Below, piece by piece: positions 1 to 6,903 of a stretch of DNA of 9,087 bases. The position numbers and the translations under genes were made by a program. Under the pieces are notes generated by a model that saw nothing but the letters and a program-made list of their open reading frames with translations, made no database searches and had not been told where the DNA came from. Source of the stretch: Burkholderiales bacterium (lineage in GTDB: Bacteria > Pseudomonadota > Gammaproteobacteria > Burkholderiales > SG8-39); the NCBI GenBank assembly GCA_020846575.1, contig JADLDQ010000113.1, positions 1 to 9,087 of the forward strand, read 5' to 3'. Position 1 is the stretch's first letter; each line of letters opens with the position of its first letter.

Positions 1-563
1 CGGTCGGCGGCAACATCGCCGGCGCGCTTCCCTGCTCGGATCTGGCGCCGCCCCTGATGGCGCTCGACGCCCGGGTTCGCCTGGCGAGCGCCGCCGGCGA
101 GCGCTGGGTGCCGCTGGAGGCGTTCTTCCCGGAGTTCGGCCGCAGCGTGGCAAGCGACGAGGAGGTGCTCGCGGAAATCCGTGTGCCCGCGCCTGCGAAC
201 GGCTCGGGCGGCGCCTACCTGAAGTTCCACGACCGCCACTCCATGGACATGACGGTGGTCGGCGTCGCGGCGCGCGTGGTCTGGGACGCCGCGCGCGGGG
301 TCTTCGCGAGCGCTCACATCGCCCTGGCGAACGCCGCGCCCACGGTGTTCCGCGCGCGCGGCGCCGAGACGGTCCTCGCCGGGCAGCCGTGCAGCGCGGC
401 GGTGCTGGAGGCAGCGGCCGAGTCGGCCTGCGCCGAGGCCAGCCCGCGCGGCTCCTGGCGCGCCGCGCGCGCGTACCGCGAGGCGCTGATCAGGAACCTC
501 ACGCGGCGTGCGATCAAGCGCGCCTGGGAGAAGGCGGCTGCGAGCACGGGAGCGCTGGCATGA
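1..563 (+). CDS. FAD-binding (medium) subunit of a xanthine dehydrogenase/CoxM-type molybdenum hydroxylase, 5' partial
   Basis: The reading frame is open from base 3 and ends at TGA 561-563, giving 186 visible residues; the N-terminal half lies outside the window. The fragment opens with VGGNIAGALPCSDLAPPLMA, which matches the GGN...sDl.P.L.alda FAD pyrophosphate-binding stretch of the CoxM/XdhB family. Further on, a YLKFHDRHSMDMTVVGVAA stretch matches the conserved C-terminal FAD-subunit domain. In this family the subunit passes electrons from the [2Fe-2S] clusters to FAD and on to an acceptor. The GGN motif runs straight into the SDLAPPL segment, so the roughly 40-residue [4Fe-4S] insertion that HcrB of 4-hydroxybenzoyl-CoA reductase carries there is absent. 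The stop overlaps the next start (ATGA), showing an operon in medium-small-large order as in coxMSL. An in-frame ATG at 57 is internal. Family assignment is firm; substrate is unknown. Confidence 0.93.
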   Translation, partial: VGGNIAGALPCSDLAPPLMALDARVRLASAAGERWVPLEAFFPEFGRSVASDEEVLAEIRVPAPANGSGGAYLKFHDRHSMDMTVVGVAARVVWDAARGVFASAHIALANAAPTVFRARGAETVLAGQPCSAAVLEAAAESACAEASPRGSWRAARAYREALIRNLTRRAIKRAWEKAAASTGALA

Positions 564-1060
564 CGGACCGGGTCGAGATCTCACTGCAGGTCAACGGCGT
601 CCGGCACTCGTTGAGCATCCGTCCCTGGCGCACGCTGCTGGAGGTGCTGCGCGAGGAACTCGCGCTGACCGGGACCAAGCGCTCCTGCGGCGAAGGGCAG
701 TGCGGTGCCTGTACCGTGCTGGTGGACGGAAACGCGGTCAACGCCTGCATGTACCTGGCGCTCGAAGCCCTGGGTCGAGACGTGCGCACCATCGAGGGCC
801 CGGCGCAGGGCGACGCGGCCCTCGATGCGATCCAGCGTTCCTTCGTGGACAAGGGCGCGGTCCAGTGCGGTTTCTGCACGCCGGGCATGGTGATGGCGAC
901 CCGTGCCCTGCTGCAGGACAACCCGCTGCCGGACGAGGACGCGATCCGCGAGGCGCTGGTAGGGCACCTGTGCCGCTGTACCGGCTACGTGCAGATCGTG
1001 GAGGCCATCCAGGACGCCGCCGCGAAACTGGCGGGATGCGCGGAGCGCGCGCATGAGTGA
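560..1060 (+). CDS. [2Fe-2S] small subunit of molybdenum hydroxylase (CoxS/XdhC-small/HcrC type)
   Basis: 166 residues, a normal length for the family. An N-terminal plant-type ferredoxin domain (about residues 1-75) carries Cys43, Cys48, Cys51 and Cys63 in the order C-x4-C-x2-C-x11-C. A C-terminal helical [2Fe-2S] domain carries Cys103, Cys106, Cys138 and Cys140 (CGFC and CRC). Gln102, directly before Cys103, is the family residue near the molybdopterin cofactor. The protein relays electrons between the molybdenum centre and FAD. The start ATG overlaps the upstream stop (ATGA at 560-563), with GGGAG at 548-552 as ribosome binding site. The frame is open upstream to 389, but that extension lies inside the FAD-subunit gene and is rejected. 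The 3' end overlaps the large-subunit gene by 8 bases. All eight cluster cysteines are intact, so this subunit looks functional. Confidence 0.96.
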   Translation: MTDRVEISLQVNGVRHSLSIRPWRTLLEVLREELALTGTKRSCGEGQCGACTVLVDGNAVNACMYLALEALGRDVRTIEGPAQGDAALDAIQRSFVDKGAVQCGFCTPGMVMATRALLQDNPLPDEDAIREALVGHLCRCTGYVQIVEAIQDAAAKLAGCAERAHE

Positions 1061-3368
1061 GGAACGCTACGGAGACTACGACGTCATCGGGCGGCCGATG
1101 CCCAAGAAGGACGGCCTGCACAAGGCGAGCGGGCGCGCGCAGTACGCCGACGACATCGCGATGCCGGGCATGCTGCACGGCAAGCTGCTCCGGAGCCCGC
1201 ACCCGCACGCGCGCATCCTGAACATCGACGCGGCCAGGGCGCTGGCACTGCCGGGCGTGCGCGCGGTGGTCACGGGGCGCGACTTTCCGGGGATCCATTA
1301 CGGCAACCTGCCGCAGACGCGCGACTATCTGCCGCTCGCGCTGGACAAGGTCCGCTACATCGGCGAGGAGGTCGCCGCGGTCGCCGCGGTCGACGAGGAT
1401 ACGGCCGAGGAGGCGCTGGAGCGCATCGAGGTCGAGTACGAGCCGCTGCCGGCGGTCTTCGACATGGACGAGGCGCTGCAGCCCGGTGCGCCCCAGCTGC
1501 ACGGGGCCTCGCCGGGCAACGTGTCGGCGCGCTCCGCCTACCACTTCGGCGACGTCGACGCGGCATTGCGTTTGGCCGCGCACGTGCGCGAGGACCTGTT
1601 CGAGACGCAGCCCGTGAAGCAGGGCATGCTGGAGCCCCACGCCTGCGTCGGGCTCTGGGAGCAGCCCGGCAAGGCGACGCTGTGGGCCTGCAAGATGAGT
1701 CCCTACGTGGTGTGGCGGCAACTCGCGATGGGACTGGGCATGGCGCTGGGCGACGTGCGCGTGGTGCAGACCTACGTCGGCGGCGGCTTCTCCGGCGGCA
1801 AGCAGGAAGCCATGCCGATGGACTTCTGCGCGGTGGTGCTGTCGCGGCGCACCGGCCGCCCGGTGAAGTTCGTTCACACCATGGACGAGGTGCTGACCAT
1901 CGGCCACATGCGCCACCCGATGAGGATACGCCTGCGCACCGGCACCGACCGCGAGGGCCGCATACTCGCCCAGGACTGCTATCTGCTCGCCAACGGCGGC
2001 GCCTACTCGAGCATCGGCGGCTTCAGCATCTTCCTCGCCGGGGCGATGATCAACCTGCCCTACCGGGTGCCGAACATGCGCTACCAGGCGCAGCGCATCT
2101 ACACCAACAACGGCTTCTGCGGGGCATTGCGCGGCCACACCGTGGTGCAGATCTGCTACGCGCGGGAGTCGCAGCTGGAGCGCATCGCCGAGGACCTCGC
2201 GATCGACCCCGTGGCGCTGCGGCTGCGCAACGCGGTCCAGCCGGGCGAGGTCACGCCGAACGGTTTTCGCGTGGGGACGTTCGCCTTCCGCGAGTGCATC
2301 GAGAAGGTGGTCGAGGCCTCCGGCTGGCGCGCCAAGCGCGGCAGCCTGCCGGCGTTCCGCGGCATCGGGCTGGGCTGCGGCGCGCACCTGTCCGGCGCGC
2401 GCCTGATGGGCCACAGCGCTTCGGTGGCGGAGATCCGCGTGCAGGAGGACGGCACCGTGTACCTCAGCACCGGCTCCACCGACGTGGGCCAGGGCGTGGA
2501 GACGGCCATGGCGATGATCGCGGCGGAGGTGCTCGGGGTGGGCGTGGACGACATCCGCTGCACCCGGGTCGATACCGAGTCCACGCCGGTGGACCCGGGC
2601 ACATTCGGCTCGCGGGTGACGCTGTTCACCGGCAACGCGGTCAAGCGCGCGGCGCAAGAGGCGCGCGCCCAGCTCGCCCGGATCGCGGCGGACAAGCTCG
2701 GCGTCGATGCGGCGGACCTCGCGTTTCGCAGGCACGAGATCTTCAGCCGCAGCAACCCGAAGCTGCGCATGGGGCTCAAGGAGGCGGTGCGCTGGGGCGC
2801 CTTCCAGCTCGGGCAGATGGTGACCGGCCGCGGCGTATACGCGGCCGGCGACGAGAAGATCGACTTCCGGACCGGCTACGGAAACCTCTCGCCGGCCTAC
2901 AACCCCTCGGCGTGCGTGGCCGAGGTCGAGGTGGAGCCGGAGACGGGCAGGGTGACCCTGCTCGGCTTCTGGGGCGCCGACGACAGCGGCTTCCCCATCA
3001 ATCCCCTGGCGGTCCGGGGCCAGGTGATCGGGGCGGCCGTGATGTCCATCGGGCACGCGCTGTTCGAGAACCTGGTGCGCGTCCAGGGCCAGGTCATGAA
3101 CCCGTCGCTGCGCGACTACAAGATGCCGCTCGCCACCGACCTGCCGAAGCTCGGCAACTTCCATCACTACAACATCGTCACCGAGGATCCCGAGGGTCCG
3201 TTCGGCGCCAAGGAGGCGGGGCAGGGCGCGGGCACCGGCGTGGTGGCGGCGCTCGCCTACGCGATCCGCGACGCGACCGGGCTGCCGATGAACCGGCTGC
3301 CGCTTTCGCCGCAGAACATCCTGCTCGCCCTGATGCGTGCCCGGGACGCTCAGGGCGAGGCCGGCTGA
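1053..3368 (+). CDS. Molybdopterin-binding large subunit of xanthine dehydrogenase/aldehyde oxidase family (HcrA/CoxL-like)
   Basis: 771 residues, close to the length of HcrA and CoxL. An N-terminal a/b hammerhead domain (about residues 20-135) with KASGRAQYADDI and GEEVAAVAAV is followed by the molybdopterin-binding domains. Cofactor motifs are GGGFSGGK at 243-250 (one residue longer than the usual GGGFGGK), GALRGH at 357-362 with Arg360, DVGQGVET at 477-484, and a DPGTFGSR stretch. The C-terminal active-site motif reads GPFGAKEAGQG. Its lysine and glycine frame fits the family, but Gln724 (CAG at 3222-3224) sits where the catalytic glutamate (GxGE, or the GAKEASEG-like form of HcrA) is expected. 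The carbon monoxide dehydrogenase loop AYxCSFR is absent, so this is not form I CODH. Known family chemistry is hydroxylation with water at a carbon next to a heteroatom or on an aromatic ring, or reductive dehydroxylation in HcrA. The start overlaps the small-subunit gene by 8 bases. Substrate is unknown, and whether the Gln is a subfamily trait or a loss is open. Confidence 0.93.
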   Translation: MSEERYGDYDVIGRPMPKKDGLHKASGRAQYADDIAMPGMLHGKLLRSPHPHARILNIDAARALALPGVRAVVTGRDFPGIHYGNLPQTRDYLPLALDKVRYIGEEVAAVAAVDEDTAEEALERIEVEYEPLPAVFDMDEALQPGAPQLHGASPGNVSARSAYHFGDVDAALRLAAHVREDLFETQPVKQGMLEPHACVGLWEQPGKATLWACKMSPYVVWRQLAMGLGMALGDVRVVQTYVGGGFSGGKQEAMPMDFCAVVLSRRTGRPVKFVHTMDEVLTIGHMRHPMRIRLRTGTDREGRILAQDCYLLANGGAYSSIGGFSIFLAGAMINLPYRVPNMRYQAQRIYTNNGFCGALRGHTVVQICYARESQLERIAEDLAIDPVALRLRNAVQPGEVTPNGFRVGTFAFRECIEKVVEASGWRAKRGSLPAFRGIGLGCGAHLSGARLMGHSASVAEIRVQEDGTVYLSTGSTDVGQGVETAMAMIAAEVLGVGVDDIRCTRVDTESTPVDPGTFGSRVTLFTGNAVKRAAQEARAQLARIAADKLGVDAADLAFRRHEIFSRSNPKLRMGLKEAVRWGAFQLGQMVTGRGVYAAGDEKIDFRTGYGNLSPAYNPSACVAEVEVEPETGRVTLLGFWGADDSGFPINPLAVRGQVIGAAVMSIGHALFENLVRVQGQVMNPSLRDYKMPLATDLPKLGNFHHYNIVTEDPEGPFGAKEAGQGAGTGVVAALAYAIRDATGLPMNRLPLSPQNILLALMRARDAQGEAG

Positions 3369-3411
3369 GCCGCGGCGCGAGCGGCGCGGATTCTCACGGG
3401 AGAAGGCGATC

Positions 3412-5136
3412 GTGCTTGCCGGGTGCGTACCATGGCCGCAGCCGCTCGAGCGCGCGTACCTGGAAAGCGGTGTCTGGGCGGGCGAGACTCTGCCCGCTGC
3501 GCTGGACCGGATGGCGCGCCAGGCCCCCGCGCGGACTTTTCTCGCCTGTGGCGCCGAATGCCTCGGTTATGCCCAGACGAGCCGCCGCACGATGCACGTG
3601 GCCGCACGGTTTCACGGCCTGGGCCTGCGGCCGCGCGACATCGTGCTCCTGCAGCTGCCCAACTCGATCGAGTTCGTGGTGGCGTTCTTCGCGCTGTTGC
3701 GAATCGGGGTGGTGCCGGTGCTGTGCCTGCCCGCGCACGGGCAGGCCGAACTGCGGGCCTTCGCCGGGCTCACGGGCGCCCGCGGCTACCTGTTCCCGAC
3801 CGGCTACCGTGACCGCGACTACGTTGCGAGGGCGCGCGAGCTGCAATCGGACACTCCGGGCCTGCGCTACCTGATCGCGGGCGGCGAGGCGCGGCAGGAA
3901 GGCATCACCGATCTGGGCGCCTGGCTGCGCGCGCCGCTGGAGGACGCGCCCGCGGAGCGACCCCTCGCGCGCGTCGATCCCTGCGACGTGGCGTTCATGC
4001 TGCTCTCGGGCGGCACCACCGGCGTGCCCAAGCTGATTCCGCGGACCCACGCCGATTACCTGTACAACGCCCGGCAGTGCGCCCGCGCGCTGCACTGGGA
4101 CGCGCAAACCGTGTACCTCGCCGCGCTGCCCGCCGCGCACAACTTCGCCCTGGGGGCGCCCGGTCTGGTCGCGGTGATGACGGCCGGGGGCCGCGTGGCG
4201 CTGTCGGCGAGCACCGCCGCCGAGGAGGTGATCGGCGCCATCGACCGGCACCGGGCGACGTTTCTGCCGGCCACCCCGGCGCTGCTGATGCGCGTGTTGG
4301 AGGCGCACGAGAGCGGATGCGGCGAGCTCGGTTCGCTGCGCCAGGTGTGCGTCGGCGGGCAGCGCATGCTGCCCGAACTGTTCGACCGGCTGTGCCGCGT
4401 GCTGCCCCGGGTCGAGCCGCTGCAGGTCTACGGCATGGCCGAGGGCCTGACCAACCTCAGCCGGCCCGAGGACCCGCTGGAGGTGCGGCGCCACACCCAG
4501 GGTCGTCCGGTCTCGGCGCTGGACGAGGTGCGCATCGTGGACGAGGCCGGGGCCGAGGTACCCGAGGGCGGGATCGGCGAGCTGCTCACCCGCGGTCCCT
4601 ACACCATCCGCGGCTACTACCGTGCGGCCGAGCACAACGGCCGCGCATTCACGGCGGACGGGTACTACCGCACCGGCGATCTGGTGCGCCGCGACCGCGG
4701 CGGCAACTTCACCGTCGAAGGGCGCAACAAGGACATCATCAACCGTGGCGGCGAGAAGATCGGCGCCGAGGAGATCGAGAACCTGATCCTCGCGCACGAG
4801 GACGTGCGCATGAGCGCCGTGGTGGCGATGCCCGACCCGGAGATGGGCGAGCGCTGCTGCGCCTTCGTCGTGCTGCGCGCCGGGGCGACGCTGACGCTGG
4901 AGGCGCTCAACGCGTTCCTCGCGGCCAGGAGAATCGCGCGCTTCAAGCTCCCGGAACGGCTGGAGGTGGTGCAGGCGCTGCCGCTGACGGCGATGGGCAA
5001 GGTCTCCAAGGCGAGCCTGCGCGAGCGCATCGCCGCGCAACTGCGCGGTGCCGGCGCCGCCGCCCGCGGTGCCGGCACCGCCGCAGATGGCGCGGATCCC
5101 GGCGCTGCGGCAGCGCCGCCGGATCACGCCCGGTAG
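3412..5136 (+). CDS. Aryl-acid adenylating enzyme, EntE/DhbE-like (2,3-dihydroxybenzoate/salicylate-type AMP ligase or aryl-CoA ligase)
   Basis: 574 residues from GTG 3412, chosen because GGGAGAAGG (3398-3406) sits just upstream and because the protein then begins VPWPQPLERAYLESGVW, like the EntE N-terminus. The ATG at 3337 in the same frame lies inside the preceding gene. ANL-superfamily motifs are complete: P-loop LSGGTTGVPK 198-207, AAHN 241-244, YGMAEG 340-345, YRTGDL 419-424, GRNKDIINRGGEKI 437-450, and the A10 lysine Lys530 in PLTAMGK. Overall wording is closest to EntE/DhbE. The residue aligning with DhbE Ser240 is Ala249, so the pocket probably does not fit 2,3-dihydroxybenzoate in the same way. 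No siderophore genes or carrier domain accompany it. The position 43 bases after the hydroxylase suggests it makes an aryl-AMP or aryl-CoA that the hydroxylase uses or produces (inference). About 30 Ala/Gly-rich residues after position 545 extend beyond the usual C-terminus. Confidence 0.9.
   Translation: MLAGCVPWPQPLERAYLESGVWAGETLPAALDRMARQAPARTFLACGAECLGYAQTSRRTMHVAARFHGLGLRPRDIVLLQLPNSIEFVVAFFALLRIGVVPVLCLPAHGQAELRAFAGLTGARGYLFPTGYRDRDYVARARELQSDTPGLRYLIAGGEARQEGITDLGAWLRAPLEDAPAERPLARVDPCDVAFMLLSGGTTGVPKLIPRTHADYLYNARQCARALHWDAQTVYLAALPAAHNFALGAPGLVAVMTAGGRVALSASTAAEEVIGAIDRHRATFLPATPALLMRVLEAHESGCGELGSLRQVCVGGQRMLPELFDRLCRVLPRVEPLQVYGMAEGLTNLSRPEDPLEVRRHTQGRPVSALDEVRIVDEAGAEVPEGGIGELLTRGPYTIRGYYRAAEHNGRAFTADGYYRTGDLVRRDRGGNFTVEGRNKDIINRGGEKIGAEEIENLILAHEDVRMSAVVAMPDPEMGERCCAFVVLRAGATLTLEALNAFLAARRIARFKLPERLEVVQALPLTAMGKVSKASLRERIAAQLRGAGAAARGAGTAADGADPGAAAAPPDHAR
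5045..5081 (+). repeat. 21-base near-perfect tandem repeat with a 16-bp palindrome at the end of the ligase gene
   Basis: GCGGTGCCGGCGCCGC (5045-5060) recurs 21 bases later as GCGGTGCCGGCACCGC (5066-5081). The second copy is a perfect 16-bp palindrome; the first differs by one base. In protein the repeat gives RGAGAAA-RGAGTAA, the start of the ligase's low-complexity C-terminal tail. It looks like replication slippage in GC-rich DNA. The palindrome could fold as a hairpin in the mRNA shortly before the stop codon, but no function is shown. Confidence 0.7.
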
Positions 5137-5159
5137 CGCGCTCACCGCCTTGCGCCGGG

Positions 5160-5186
5160 GCCGGCGGGTGCCCGTGCCGCGCCGGC
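5160..5186. terminator. GC-rich dyad between convergent genes, possible weak terminator
   Basis: GCCGGCG (5160-5166) and CGCCGGC (5180-5186) form a perfect 7-bp inverted repeat with a 13-base loop, 24 bases after the ligase stop and in a region where two operons converge. No T tract follows on either strand, so it is not a classical intrinsic terminator. GC-rich dyads arise easily by chance at this base composition. Listed as the best hairpin candidate for the 3' end of the plus-strand operon. Confidence 0.25.
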
Positions 5187-5203
5187 GCGGGTCTGCGCCG
5201 CCC

Positions 5204-5284
5204 GGGCGCGTGCTTCGCGCGGCAAGGGAAGCGTGCGTCCCGCGACAGGGGAAGCGTGCGTCCCGCGACAGGGGCGCGTGTGCC
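5204..5284. repeat. Minisatellite-like array of 23-base units in the convergent intergenic gap
   Basis: Two identical 23-base units (5226-5248 and 5249-5271) follow each other head to tail. Both begin GGGAAGCGTGCG and end CCCGCGACAG. A degenerate 22-base unit precedes them (5204-5225, beginning GGGCGCGTGC), and a fragment follows (from 5272, GGGCGCGTG). The two outer units share the same GGGC variant against GGGAA in the inner pair, so the array looks duplicated rather than random. Each inner unit holds a small dyad (GGGA...TCCC, 8-base loop). The array ends a few bases from the stop codon of the minus-strand permease gene at 5288. It may slow or end transcription from both sides, or may simply be a slippage product. 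Confidence 0.75.
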
Positions 5285-5287
5285 TTC

Positions 5288-6106
5288 TCAGATCTCCATG
5301 TGCCGGTCCACCGGCCGCCAGGCGTTCACGCGCCGGTCGGCGCGCTCCAGCACCGCGTTGATCGCCAGCACCAGCGCGGTCGCGACCAGGATCCCGGTGA
5401 ACACGCCGGTGGAATCGACCTGCTGGCGCGAGTTCTCGATGACGAACCCGAGGCCCGCGTTGCCGACCAGGAACTCGCCGATGATCGCGGCGCTCACCGC
5501 GCGCGGCAGCGCGATCTTGAGCGCGGCGAAGAAGAACGGCGTGAGCGATTTCCAGATGACCCGGCGGGAGATCACCGACTCGCTCGCCCCGAGCACCCGC
5601 GCCATGGTGACCAGGCGCGCGTCCACGTTGCGGATGCCGGCGAACACCGCGATGAAGACGACGTAGAAGACCAGCAGCCCGATCAGCCACAGCTTGGGCG
5701 CATCGTCGATGCCGAACCAGAGGATGAAAAGCGGGATCAGGGCGTACTTGGGCACGCCCACGGAAGCCATGATGTAGGGCTCGACCGCGCCGGTGAGGCG
5801 CGGCGACAGACGCAACAGGAACGGCACCAGGATCCCGGCGGCGCAGCCGAGCAGGAACCCGATCACCGAAAGGCGCAGTGTCACGTAGGTATTCCAGGGC
5901 AGGGCCCCCGAGGCCGTGTCCTCGGCGATGCGCCGCGCCACCGCCAGGGGCTGCGGGAAATACAGATCGCCGGCCGTGTCCGCGGCGACCTGCCAGGCGA
6001 GCACCAGCAGCGCCGCCAGGCCGATGCGCCCGGCCATCACGAGCAAGCGGCGCCGGTTCATTCCGGGCGCGCTCTCCACCAGGCTCGCCTGCTCGAGTGC
6101 GCTCAT
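5288..6106 (-). CDS. ABC transporter permease, NitT/TauT (SsuC/TauC) family, second permease of the operon
   Basis: 272 residues. The start ATG (6106-6104) overlaps the stop of the ATPase gene (ATGA), with GGAGG just upstream on the minus strand; Met16 is a possible later start. Hydrophobic segments lie at about 21-42, 79-99, 111-131, 138-156, 187-212 and 233-254, giving the six-helix BPD_transp_1 fold. The cytoplasmic EAA-type loop that contacts the ATPase is LGASESVISRRVIWKSL at 172-188. The PKYALIPLFILWFG stretch (119-132) is typical of SsuC/TauC/ThiX relatives. It is a clear paralogue of the permease at 6904-7731 (shared LFILWFG, GIR..D.RLV and GxLGF/Y patterns), so the importer probably has a heterodimeric channel. 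It converges with the ligase operon across a 151-base gap. Confidence 0.94.
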   Translation of the reverse strand: MSALEQASLVESAPGMNRRRLLVMAGRIGLAALLVLAWQVAADTAGDLYFPQPLAVARRIAEDTASGALPWNTYVTLRLSVIGFLLGCAAGILVPFLLRLSPRLTGAVEPYIMASVGVPKYALIPLFILWFGIDDAPKLWLIGLLVFYVVFIAVFAGIRNVDARLVTMARVLGASESVISRRVIWKSLTPFFFAALKIALPRAVSAAIIGEFLVGNAGLGFVIENSRQQVDSTGVFTGILVATALVLAINAVLERADRRVNAWRPVDRHMEI

Positions 6107-6900
6107 GCGACCTCCGCGCGGATCGCCTGGTACAGGGTCACGAACTCCGGCCGGGTCAGGATGCCGCCGATGTCGCGCGGCCGCGGGATCGAGATGAGGT
6201 GTTCGCTCTTCACCGAGGCGGGCGCGCGCGACAGCACCAGCGTGCGGTCGCCCAGAGCGATGGCCTCGGCGATGTCGTGGGTGACGAACACGATGGTCTT
6301 GCGCCCCTCGCCCCAGAGCCGCAGCAGGTCCGCCTGGAGGAGCGCCCGCGTCTGGGCGTCGACGGCGCCGAAGGGCTCGTCCATGAGGATCACCGGCGGG
6401 TCGTAGACCAGCGTGCGGATCAGCGAGGTGCGCTTGCGCATGCCCCCGGAGAGTTCGTGCGGATAGTGGTTCTCGAATCCCGCCAGCCCGACCGCCTCGA
6501 CCAGGGATTGCGCGCGCGCGCGCGTCTGCCCGTCCAGCCGCCCCTGCACCTCCAGCGGGAAGAGCACGTTCCCCAGGCAGGTGCGCCAGGGCAGCAGGTT
6601 GTCGTCCTGCGTGATGTAGCCGATCTGCCGCGAAAGCCCCGGCCGCAGCGCCTTCGCGTCGCCGAGCGGCGCGACTTGCGCGCGAAAGCGCACCTCCCCG
6701 CCGCTCGCCGTGTCGGTCTGCGCGATCATGTTCAGCAGCGTCGTCTTGCCCGCGCCGGAAGGCCCGACGATGGTGAGCAGTTCGCCCTCGCGGACCGAGA
6801 AACTCAGGTCGCGGATGATCCAGGGCGATTCCGCGCCGGGCGCGCGCGCCCGGAAGCGCTTGGCGAGGCCGCGGATCTCCAGGATAGCTCCGGCGGCCAT
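6103..6900 (-). CDS. ABC transporter ATP-binding protein, NitT/TauT (SsuB/TauB) family
   Basis: 265 residues. Walker A GPSGAGKT at 46-53, Q-loop Gln98 in YITQDDNLLPW, ABC signature LSGGM at 150-154, Walker B VILMDEP at 170-176 with catalytic Glu175, and switch His208 in VTHD. All are intact. The Q-loop wording and the DEPFGAVDAQTR D-loop stretch are typical of the nitrate/sulfonate/taurine importer ATPases. It should power the two flanking permeases from the cytoplasmic face. It starts 3 bases after the upstream permease stop and overlaps the next permease start by 4 bases, so translation of the three is probably coupled. An alternating GC tract of 15 bases (6510-6524) encodes part of a TRARA segment in the helical domain. 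Confidence 0.96.
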   Translation of the reverse strand: MAAGAILEIRGLAKRFRARAPGAESPWIIRDLSFSVREGELLTIVGPSGAGKTTLLNMIAQTDTASGGEVRFRAQVAPLGDAKALRPGLSRQIGYITQDDNLLPWRTCLGNVLFPLEVQGRLDGQTRARAQSLVEAVGLAGFENHYPHELSGGMRKRTSLIRTLVYDPPVILMDEPFGAVDAQTRALLQADLLRLWGEGRKTIVFVTHDIAEAIALGDRTLVLSRAPASVKSEHLISIPRPRDIGGILTRPEFVTLYQAIRAEVA

Positions 6901-6903
6901 GGC

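Noticed and set aside
738..3167. A minus-strand open frame of 809 codons opposite the hydroxylase operon
   Set aside because: It is fully antisense to the small and large subunit genes, which carry complete cofactor motifs; its translation is His/Arg/Ala-rich with no domain.
1053..3368. Carbon monoxide dehydrogenase large subunit (CoxL form I)
   Set aside because: The diagnostic AYxCSFR loop is missing; the corresponding region reads GALRGHTVV.
1..3368. A true 4-hydroxybenzoyl-CoA reductase (HcrABC)
   Set aside because: The FAD subunit has no cysteine-rich [4Fe-4S] insertion after the GGN motif, and the HcrA catalytic glutamate position is Gln.
3412..5136. Siderophore biosynthesis (EntE proper)
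   Set aside because: No isochorismate synthase, carrier protein, NRPS or iron-uptake gene is present and the neighbours are catabolic and transport genes.
3394..5145. A minus-strand open frame of 583 codons opposite the ligase gene
   Set aside because: Antisense shadow of the ligase, whose adenylation motifs are all intact on the plus strand.
5204..5284. CRISPR array
   Set aside because: The 23-base units abut directly with no unique spacers and there are no cas genes.
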